From NCBI GenBank assembly GCA_948146395.1, contig OX411546.1, forward strand, positions 22,732,449 to 22,796,448: DNA of 64,000 bases, written 5' to 3'. The notes under the pieces were generated by a model. That model had not been told where the DNA came from. It made no database searches and saw nothing but the letters and a program-made list of their open reading frames with translations. This DNA comes from Fragum whitleyi. Its lineage: Eukaryota > Mollusca > Bivalvia > Cardiida > Cardiidae. Of this stretch, positions 21,891 to 31,500 are shown piece by piece (position 1 is the stretch's first letter; each line of letters opens with the position of its first letter). Position numbers and translations under genes: made by a program.

Positions 21891-22919
21891 ATTATTTAAT
21901 CAGATGTAGATTTACATTCCTAAATATTTAAATTTCATGTATGCACACATGCAAATCATTGAAATAACATTATTGTTTCATGGAATGGTGAGTGTGTTTT
22001 CTTATTTATGTAAATAAGGTCAAATTGAAAAAAAAAAAAAATAGGAAAATAATAAATTTCCTCCTAAATTACCAAATTAGTCCACATTAATTTATAAGAA
22101 AATATACCACTTTTATTTCATTCAATTGGAGTACATGTATTTTAAAATCGTGAACCAATTTAGAAAGCAAGTATTTTAAACACATTATTACTAAGTACTA
22201 TAAATTAAAAGTATTTGTATTCCTTTGGAATCAAATGAGAAAATTTTATTCATTTCTAGTTTTAAGTAACTTTGATGTATATGAAGAAAAATAGTTCAAC
22301 AGAAACATAGCTACCGATGTATAAAAAATCTGAAGACTCTTAATGAATTACAATGGAAGTCAGATTGAGTCTTTATTTGATAATATTTTATTTACGTCTA
22401 CTTTATTAATGTTCATGTATTATGTTTAAAAGATCATTTTATATGTAATGAAATTGTTAAAATCAGTTGTCTTCAACTTGATTATTCTCACAACTAGACA
22501 TCCATGAGCACTCATAACATAGCATTCACTGGCGATGTCACTTTGACAACGTTTCAGCATATGAAACTTATGTTTTTTTAATCTTAGACCACCTTGCTAT
22601 TGAACTGACACAAATTAAATTGGGTGGTCGTCAATAAGTTTTCTTCGAAAATATGGGCCAAAATCAGCCCAAAACTTACCCAGCCATTCTAATTCTTAGG
22701 ATATTTCAACCAGTCTTGGACATGTTGACCAGTCAGTTTTCTCACAATAATCAAACAGAAAGTAGGCTGTGCAGGCTGATCTTAGTCTAGATTTTCTGCC
22801 AAAGCTTTGTGTACAGCAGGAACTTTTAATGCTTTCTCATTATCTTTTAACCTTGTCTGTATCAATTGAAAGGATGATGTGAGTGCTGTCGCCACAGCAT
22901 GAGCAGGTTTATAACAAAT

Positions 22920-23140
22920 CAACAAACAATTGATTGATTGATTGGAGTTTAACGCCGCTTTCAACATTATTTCAGTTATATCGCGGCGGCTGGAGCACCT
23001 AACAATGGATTCCTGGTATTTCTATCACCAGTACAACCACCACATTCTTTCCTAGCCTCCAGTCGCTATCTCACATAGGTCTACGATTATCAACCCGTTG
23101 GTGAGAGACAAATAGTCGGAAAGAATGAGTGCCACCAAAA
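22920..23140 (+). repeat. Family E dispersed repeat (GATTGATTGGAGTTTAACGCC)
   Basis: Begins with (ATTG)n, then GGAGTTTAACGCCGCTTTCA and GCGGCGGCTGGAGCACC, ending in CCGTTGGTGAGAGACAAATA. SINE-like, with (ATTG)n at one end. Other copies: 4885..5070(-), 7738..7905(-), 25085..25290(+), 36160..36320(+), 42610..42892(-). Confidence 0.75.
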
Positions 23141-23427
23141 TCAACAAACAAAGGAATATAACAAATCAACAAACAAAAGTATATCTCCATACCATATTTA
23201 TTAGCAATCTAGAGATTCCATGATCAGTTATACATAAATTTACAAAAATATAACACATTATGGAATCTTCCCACTTGCACCATTACAATGATTTAGAACT
23301 TTAAATGCTTTCTCATGATCTTTAACCCTTCTCTGTACCACAAGGAGATATTGTGAATTCGAGAGTGCCGTCACTGCAAGATACACGGCCGTGGAAAATT
23401 TTTCTAAAAATATCAAATACCCTGACA

Positions 23428-23511
23428 ATATCAAGGGGTCAGCACAAAACTAAGGTAAGTGCCTATATATTTATAGGGACTTACAATAGTTTTATGTTGA
23501 CCCCTTGATAT
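23428..23511. mobile_element. Short hairpin MITE M4
   Basis: 84-bp near-perfect hairpin: ATATCAAGGGGTCAGCACAA ... GTGCCTATATATTTATAGGG ... GTTGACCCCTTGATAT. Relatives at 3466..3535, 12276..12342, 25318..25376 and 45805..45895. Confidence 0.75.
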
Positions 23512-24057
23512 GCAAAAGGTGGCATGAAAAGAAACATTCTGTGACAATTTCACAAAAGTCCATGCAAAAATGAAGGAGTAGATATATAGACAGATAAAAA
23601 TATGTAAGGACAGACGGAGAAGATGATACCAATATACATCCCAAATTGGTAAGGTATACAGTAATTGTTTGGAAAGTTTCTTGTGATCAGCATTCTTTTT
23701 TCTCAATATCTAATCAATATCTTCTCAATATCATTATCTAAAGAATTTTGTTTGGTACTTTTCATAAGTTTGGAGCAAACAATAAATAATGTACATGTGT
23801 AGTCTTGAAAAGGGTTAAAACAGATTATATACATAAATAAAAGAATATTTACATCCAAAATTTCACACATACATAAATAACAATAAATATTGCCATCAAT
23901 TTCATAGATATTCCGGGCTACAGATTGGAGAGAGTGAATGCAATCGAAATAAGTTAAAGTTCGTCCAAACCCTATGCTGTGGATACTCATCAAATTAACC
24001 CTTGGATAAGTCCAAAATTATGTAAAACAGGAAAGGGTCAAGTACTTGTATTTACAA

Positions 24058-24350
24058 ACAAGAGCACCGCCTACGGGTGCCTACGCTCGGCTGTCGAGTG
24101 CTGGATGGTGGGAAAAAATCTAAGTCGAAAAAGGGGCATAATTTGCACAAAATGCATCTAGAGTTATCCCCCTTGATAGTATAGGTTGCTCTTTTGATGG
24201 TGAACATGTGTGCCAAGTTTCAAGTGAATGCCTTCAGTAGAACTAGAGATATAACAAAATGTCAAAGTTTTCGCACGATGAGGACGACGACGATGACGAC
24301 ACGGAGGCTATAGTAATACCTCGGGTTTTCTCCGATAACAGCCGAGCTAA
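24058..24350 (+). repeat. Family C repeat (copy 1)
   Basis: ACAAGAGCACCGCCTACGGG hairpin start, one core unit, (GACGAC)n near 24285, ending TCCGATAACAGCCGAGCTAA. A paralogous uninterrupted site is at 20037..20150. Confidence 0.85.
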
Positions 24351-24434
24351 AAATTAGCTCAGTGGCCTAGTTTTCTTTTTCATGACTAGACTAGAATTTT
24401 GAAATTTACTTAGAATTTATATCATTGAACATTT

Positions 24435-24664
24435 TAACGCTTGTCATGCTGAATAAATTTCATCAAAGTCAAAGGGCAAAAAGCACTGAAAGTACCAACT
24501 GTAGGTCAATTTTTATTTGAAAAACTAAATCTATTGACAGTTATGGTTAGACAGTTAGAAACAGGTGGTGTAGACTAACATCAGACTGCACATATGTGCA
24601 GACTGATGTTAGTCTATAGCATCTGCCAAACCAGGAATATCCCGGTTTCAGCATGATAAGGGTT
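24435..24664. mobile_element. Foldback MITE M2
   Basis: TTAACGCTTGTCATGCTGAA ... TTTCAGCATGATAAGGGTT with inner hairpin ACATCAGACTGCACATATGT-GCAG. Confidence 0.8.
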
Positions 24665-25084
24665 GTCTTGATGAGACATTTCCAATTGAGTACCCATAAC
24701 AAAGGATTTGATAGCATGATAATGGAGTATTGCTTTTGAAAAAAAATACACTCCAACTATCTATAGCTCTGAGTATCATTCAGAAAATTTACAAATTTTA
24801 AACTATTACCCTACCAACTATTACCTTTGTAGAGAACCTTGATAAATGACCTTGACCTTGATACAAACAAAGATGTCTTCACTCTCTCCAGGATCTCGAG
24901 GATCAAAAAATATTAGGAAGGATCCTATTAGCTCAAGCAAGAGGATCCTATAGGATACTTCTATACTTATAGAATTTAGAAATTCATGAGATCAGGATCT
25001 ACCATTAGGCCAAGCCATGGTTCCATAACTCCATGTTGTTACTTACAAATGTGAGGAACATATTGGGGTTAATAAAACCTTGGC

Positions 25085-25290
25085 TTGGATTGATTGATGG
25101 AATGGAGTTTAACGCCGCTTTCAACATTTTTTCAATTATATCGCAGCGGCTTGAGCACCTAACAATGGTTTCCTGGTGTTTCTCTTACCAGTACAACCAT
25201 CACATCCTTTCCTAGCCTCCAGCTGCTATCTCACATAAATTTAGGATTATCAACCCATTGGTGAGAGACAAACAGTCACAAAGACCTTGG
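25085..25290 (+). repeat. Family E dispersed repeat
   Basis: TTGATTGATGGAATGGAGTT then TAACGCCGCTTTCAAC, with the same body as the 22.9-kb copy. Confidence 0.75.
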
Positions 25291-25371
25291 CTTGGAAACA
25301 GATTAGAATATAGCATTAACTTATAACTTTATAGGCACTTACAATAGTGTTGCATCGACCCCTCAAAATGT

Positions 25372-25692
25372 TCATCTACATACTACTGGCTCTATATAAC
25401 CTCAGAAGATCCTGAATAGCTTGTTTAAGATAATGTTTGTCCTTCCCCATCCTCTTGAAATTGTTTATTTAAGTAGATGTTTCCCTTTCTCTCTTCCATA
25501 AAGGTGATGCAACCACATGATTCACTCTCTCTACAGTAATATGTTCACATAATTACTACTGGCTTAACATAGCCTCAGTAGGTTATAACTGAAATGTTTG
25601 TTTAAGTAGACGTTAGCCGTTCCCTCTTCCATATAGGTGATGCAGCCACATGAGTCACTCTCTCTACAGTAATATGTTCATCCACATTACTA
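25372..25692 (-). pseudogene. IBTK: Downstream copies of IBTK terminal exon (distal part of array)
   Basis: Copies ending at stops 25602..25604 and 25469..25471, plus a third fragment near 25380..25431 that retains QAIQDLLRLYRASS. The 25602 copy keeps VDEHITVERVTHVAASPIWK then RERLTST and the stop. The array is split from the proximal copy by a pogo-like element. Confidence 0.87.
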
Positions 25693-26889
25693 CAGTAGAA
25701 TCCTTTTATTAGCAACTCGGATAATAGGGATTTTCGGTTATTAGCAACTTTTCCTCCAGCACAAAACCATTTGTTCTTTAGCCGATGTAAAATTCGTCGG
25801 ATAATCGGAACTCTGATAATAGAAACTCCCGGATTATAGAAACAAATTATTTGCACCAGGACCCTTTTTTATCGGATATAAGAAACTATCGGGAGTTTAC
25901 ATGGGGACATAAAAATATTAAAATGCAAATTAACAAGTTTGACTTTGATTTCTCGGCGTCGCTGCGAGTCCTAAAGTACACATAGACGCGTCAACATGTC
26001 AAGTTGTTGATCGCACCTTTACCCGATTCGTAATTGTTATTTGATCGTGTTAATTAAGTGTTTGAACTAATGCCCTGCTATGCATTTTCTTTAATTTTTC
26101 GAGTGTTGCCGACAGTTATCCAAACGACCGAATCATCGCGCCTATCTTCTTATTCCATTTTTTTCAATCTTTTGGATTAAAGCAAAAAGCGCCTGCAAAT
26201 ATCGCCGCGGTTAGAAAAAAAAATCATGAAGTCATTGCAAAGCACAGGAATATTACTTACTTCGAATTTAAAATTATAATCCTTATCAAAATATCCGAGA
26301 GATAAAGACGCGTGAAAATCATTAACTTCTTATCCGATCAATTTTCGATATGACGTCACTCTATAAATTTCTCGGGGAATGACCCGACTTGAAACGCGCC
26401 GCCAAATTCCTGGCCCAGTCGAGGGCGTCCGTGTTTTCACAACGACACGCTTTTCTCTCGTGTGTACTCGACAGCCTTGTTAAATCACATAATTAGTGGA
26501 ATTTAACACATAGCTGGCCTTCTTTAAAAAAGGTAATTTGTTTTCGCAAACCATTTTCACATGGGAACTTACCGATCGGCAACCTTAAGATTTGAAAGCT
26601 GTTGGTCCTCTGGATGATTGATTGCTAAGACGTATATAAATATCAAAACTACTTTTTTTTTCAGTGTTCATACAATTAAAAGGGGACTCAAAAATAAGCA
26701 ATTGATTGGAACTGGCAAAATGTACACGTATTTTATACATGTATGCGTTGATTCTAATGCCGACGACGTATTGTACACTTCTGAGATAGGGATACTGACT
26801 GGAAACGCGATTATCGGATAATGGAAACATCCACTTAAGAGCAACTTTTCTTCTGACAAATAGGTGTTGCTATTAAGCGGATTCCTCTG
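25693..26889. mobile_element. Tigger/pogo-like element, 1.2 kb, TA target
   Basis: Termini CAGTAGAATCCTTTTATTAG and, inverted, CAGAGGAATCCGCTTAATAG, with TA duplicated at 25691..25692 and 26890..26891. The neighbouring exon copy gives the uninterrupted target CACATTACTACTGGCTTTAT. No transposase frame seen. CAG ends with TA duplication are typical of pogo/Tigger. Confidence 0.85.
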
Positions 26890-26891
26890 TA

Positions 26892-27066
26892 CTAGCTTTA
26901 TATAGCCTCAATAGGTTATAACTGAACTGTTTGTTTAAGTAGACGTTAGCCGTTCCTTCTTCCAAATAGGTGATTCAACCACATGAGTCACTCTCTCTAC
27001 AGTAATATGTTCACCCACATTACTACTGGCTTTATATAGCCTCAGTAGGTTATAACTGAACTGTTT
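26892..27066 (-). pseudogene. IBTK: Proximal copy of IBTK terminal exon
   Basis: It encodes LLRLYKASSNVGEHITVERV then THVVESPIWKKERLTST and TAA at 26935..26937, so the frame is intact but the exon 5' end and acceptor are missing. The unit is about 133 bp and follows directly after the real exon's stop. Confidence 0.87.
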
Positions 27067-27068
27067 GT

Positions 27069-27206
27069 TTAAGTAGATGTTAGCCGTTCCCTTTTCCATA
27101 TTGGTGAAGCGGCAACATGTGTCACTCTCTCTATGGTAATACGCTCATCAAAATTACTACTGGCTTTATATACCTTTAACAGGTCCTGAATAGCTTGCTC
27201 TTCTAT
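27069..27206 (-). CDS. IBTK: IBTK terminal coding exon w22
   Basis: Acceptor CTTTTCAG; IEEQAIQDLLKVYKASSNFD then ERITIERVTHVAASPIWKRE, RLTST and TAA at 27069..27071, matching human IEEHAIQDLLVFYEAFGN ... VIVERT ... VPMWNK. It is the only copy with the full acceptor; at least three further copies of its 3' part follow downstream. No unambiguous poly(A) signal could be assigned. Confidence 0.93.
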   Translation of the reverse strand: MEEQAIQDLLKVYKASSNFDERITIERVTHVAASPIWKRERLTST

Positions 27207-28494
27207 CTGAAAAGTAGAATTACAGGGCTTGTGTTAAGTCTTTGATATTGGGGAGTCATTGACCCCTCACAGGGCTGAATCTAGGTTTTCACTAAAGTGG
27301 GCCAACTCCCCCATCACATTTCAAAATGTGTGCCAACATGTTTAAGGATAGGGCCAAAAGCATGCATTCTCTTTTACTCACAAAATTTAAAGTTATGACT
27401 TATTATCTTAAAAAGAGAGACACAAAAGACAGTGAGATGTGAAGGATCATTTTGTAACAATCATTCCTTTATATCCATTTATTTGCTAAAGATAATTATG
27501 TTGTTGAGATATTTTTGGTAGCAACTTTTTCTTTATGTCCTTTCATTTTCTTTATAAATCTTATTAAGGTAATTAATTTTAATTCATTTCGGTACTTGAG
27601 GCTTTCAATACGGTCCAAACCCTCGTTATATACACCAGCCGCTGTATTTATTGCCCATCAGAAGAAAACGAAATGTGTAGTCGTGTTTTACAATCACTTC
27701 ACTCTACTGAAAATGTGCAACCAAAACGTCGTTAGTCCAGCTTCAGTGAAGTTGCACTCACGTGGACTCGACGACGTATCAATGATAATTATTCCTGATA
27801 GATGTTTTTTCAAAATCAAAGTTTTGATTGATACATTTTTAATTGAGTATGGATGAAGGATTTTCCAGAGAGGATAACCAAAGTTTCAAAATTAAACAAT
27901 CAAAATCTTGTTGTATCAGTCCAATTACGCGACGCTAATCCATTCAGACATAGACAATTGAATAATTAATCTGGTTTTCGTACCTGATTCTTATTTATTC
28001 ATTTTCCGACAATTATCTTTCTTATGTCCCAATAGAAAATTACTATCTAAAATAACAACTTTCGGAAGCTGGGTCCCCTGTCTTGTGTTGAAAGGATATG
28101 TGAAAATTGATTGCATAAAGCTTTATCCATAAGGTGTACTGGTATCACTTACCACTCTATTACCTTAGAATAATACTACACAATAACTGTAGGCTATCTT
28201 CACTGAAGCGTAACTTTTATCGAGGAAGCTGACCGGGGATTCTATTTATAGTTACGATTATTCCAGGGTAGATATAAACAGCTTTACACAATACAATATA
28301 AATTAGGGGTTTTCTCAACAGTCTCTAAATGTATTCACGATTAACGCACAGCTTACTTAATAATGCGCCAACCATTTTAAATGAGCGTGACCTGTGCCGC
28401 ACGGCATTGTGTTTTTTGCGGCACGAACAATTTTAAAGCGGGAATCCCGCAATCCCGCGCCCTAGATTCAGCTCTGCCTCACCTTAGATATTCT

Positions 28495-28527
<33 letters not shown>

Positions 28528-31500
28528 CAAATATAAATTTAAAGGGTTCAAAATGACAGAAAAAGAAAATTACCAGTAGAATTTTTCACATTTTAGAGTC
28601 ACTTTAATTGTTTCTTGTAATGACATGAAACAAATAATTAATTTGTAGAACTTAAGATAGTAATTTTGGAAAATATTAGGTAAAAACCATGTTTTGTCCC
28701 TAAGTAATTCCTCTTAAGGGGGTCAAAATGACCCCCTTGAGAGAAATTTCTAGGGGTCAAATAAAGATATTTCAGATTTTTGGGGGTCAAAACCTTGGTT
28801 TAAGGGTCAAACATAGGCCCTGAGTTAAATATCTTATTACTTGTTGTTCCATTAACAAATTCTGCAAAGTTCTACACGTCAGTATCACAGATCCCTGGTT
28901 CAATATCTGGTACAAGATAAGGTCAGTTTGGGTCAAAATAAAGGTCACACAGGTCAAATCTTAGAAAAAGATCCTGTGCAAACTTAAGAGGTCATATTTT
29001 TGACACAATCAACCTGGATATTGGTTGGAACTTTTCAGTGTGGTCAAAATCATCTTTGAGTCTATGTTTGTGAAAGAAAATCAGACTTGTAGCTTTTAAT
29101 AATAATCATCTTTAAACAACATTTTAAGATTGTCAACTCAGGTGAGCGATTTAGGGCCACCATGGCGCTCTTGTTCAAATTATATTCTTTTCTGGGTTAA
29201 TCACTAGGTATGTTTGGTGAAAGGAAATAGTCAGAGGTTCGCTTAAAATTACAGTAAGTAAATATATTTATAACCTGAAAATTACAGTAAGTAAATATAT
29301 TTATTACCTGAAAATTACAGTAAGTAAATATATTTATTACCTGATCTCCTATATGAATGTAAATTTACCATTTCAAACCGTTTCATACTTTATCAAATAT
29401 CAGTCACATGACCGGGCAACAGTATGAACTGTTTCATCCATGTGCACTAAGCACCAAACTGTTGCCTCCATGTGAAAAGGACATTATTAAGTGAATGTGC
29501 CAAGGGACGTGCTTTAGGAATTTTATCCAAAAACTGACTTTTCTTCTCTCAATTTCACTTTTTATTACATATTTTTGAATGAAAAATATAAATTTACAAA
29601 ATTTTGATCAGGTAATATGGTGATTTGTGAAATAGTGAAAAACTATTGCCCTCGGTGTCGGGATGACATTCTGAAATATTGCCGGGCAACAGTTCCGGCA
29701 ACAGTTCATAGCGTCATCATGTCCATCTTGGGTCAATGGTTTTCACTTTTACACTAAAACCCTAAAAAAACTGTACATTCCAAAAGCACTTAAAATAGTT
29801 TTAAACTTTACCAGGTAAACATGTACAAACCTGTAATTAAGAGATTAAAGGCAGTGTTTCCATTTACATAAAAAATTATTGAGTCCCTGGGACCCAGTGC
29901 TGTAGAAAAAAATAAGTCCCAACCACTTTCAGTTGAGTTTGACTTCCACAAAAAAAAATCATCTTCAAATTAATTGTTGTACTTGAATGGGCACAAATTT
30001 TATGATCTGTAGCAGCTTTCATATTGGACCAACCTAAAATTTTGTAATTTGGGAAAGGTTCAATGAAAGGATAGTTTCACAACAAATACTGCACTTCATT
30101 CGAACAGCAGACGAATCTGACTTGTCTTTTATCAGCCAGTCTTTGAATGCCGGATTGGCAAGCCACTGGTCTTGAAAAGACTGCGAGTGTTTCTTTTTCT
30201 TAGCCGGAGAAGCCACTATTATTTACAAAATGAAAGTAACAGTTGGTTTCCGGCTATCAAATTGCCCACAAAACAATACTTTAGACAGTTTTGGTACCAG
30301 ACAAAAAAGCGGGAATCCCAACAGTCGCAACTTTTCGGTTAGACGTTGGCAAAGTCTATTTATAGTAACTTTGGAAAACCGGTGACCTTGCTTCAAATCT
30401 GTCGTACTTTGAAACATTTAGCATTGTTTTCGATAGTTATCTGATGTTTCTACGTAAGATTTATGAAAATACATTGTTTTTGCAACTCATTTTATTTTGC
30501 GTCCCATGGACACTTGAGTATTCAAATTTTGCATCCGAGCTGTTTCTCATGCGTATACAGATACTTTTACGTCGTAAATGGAAACTGTGAAAGGAATATT
30601 GTTTGAAATCATGGAATACTAATACTAAAAACCTTACCACACTGTATGAATACACAAAGTCAATTACTAAGGGAGACAAAGATGAATATATATGACCCTC
30701 ATGGTACTCTTGTTTTGAAGCAATGGAGGTATGAAACAAAATACCTATTAACAGTGTGATAAGTTTTTCAGTTTTATACCTCAATACTTTCAAAAAGTAT
30801 TTTTCAGCGCTTACTCTTTAGTTTCATGGAGCTCACAAGTATAGAATCCACTGATATGAAATGGGTTTTCTATTGAGACTACTGTGTGTGCAAGCACGCA
30901 AAATGAGGTATGAAATCAATTTTTCAGTCATTCGGAAAGCAACAATCTTGGTAGACACAACAAAAACAAGAGATGTTGGTAAGACAATTATGCCCCCCAT
31001 AAAAGCATGCCAATGACCTATTCAATCAACTCACAAAATATGATGAGTAGAGTAACAGTCTTTGTGCATCCCACTTCTCCTAAATGAGATGTAAACACCT
31101 GTGAAGTTTAATGATTCTAGCTTGAATACTTTTTGAGAAATTCTCCAGACAAAAAACAGTCTATGGACTGACGGACCAATCCACAAGTGCAAAACAATAT
31201 ACATCCTCTTCTTTGAAAGGGGGACGTAATTACTGTATTTTTTTATATATGTTTATAATATGACCTACGTCGCAGGAGTGAAATAACCTAGTTGAATATT
31301 TTGATATTACACAGGTGTTATTACACAAGTGGAATAACTATGCAAATGAGCTAAGTGCTAAGAGCTCAGTTTTAAACTGGGTTAAATGTTTCGCGGAAAA
31401 ATGGAAATGTTGAATCTTAATAATTTTGACGACTTTTCGCAATATGTAGGGTCAAATTATAAATAGAATATAACATTTGTGCTCATCAAATACTAAATTC

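Larger units (their letters stand above)
21891..25371. other. Intergenic region between convergent 3' ends
   Basis: Between the presumed CAT poly(A) site and the last IBTK exon copies. It holds a family E repeat, an M4 hairpin, a family C repeat, an M2 MITE and another family E repeat; the remainder (21.9-22.9 and 23.5-24.0 kb) is AT-rich with no feature I can support. Confidence 0.6.
27207..31246. other. Last IBTK intron, mostly unassigned
   Basis: Besides the poly-G tract, 33-bp repeat, family A fragment, zinc-finger fragment and an M10-like hairpin, much of this 4.4-kb intron shows nothing recognisable. Matching inverted motifs GGCTGAATCTAGG near 27272 and CCTAGATTCAGC near 28461 might mark a decayed element of about 1.2 kb. 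The 113-residue + strand frame at 27515 has no recognisable domain. Confidence 0.45.

Noticed and set aside
27515..27856. 113-residue + strand frame
   Set aside because: No recognisable domain, lies antisense in an IBTK intron, and AT-rich sequence of this length can be open by chance.
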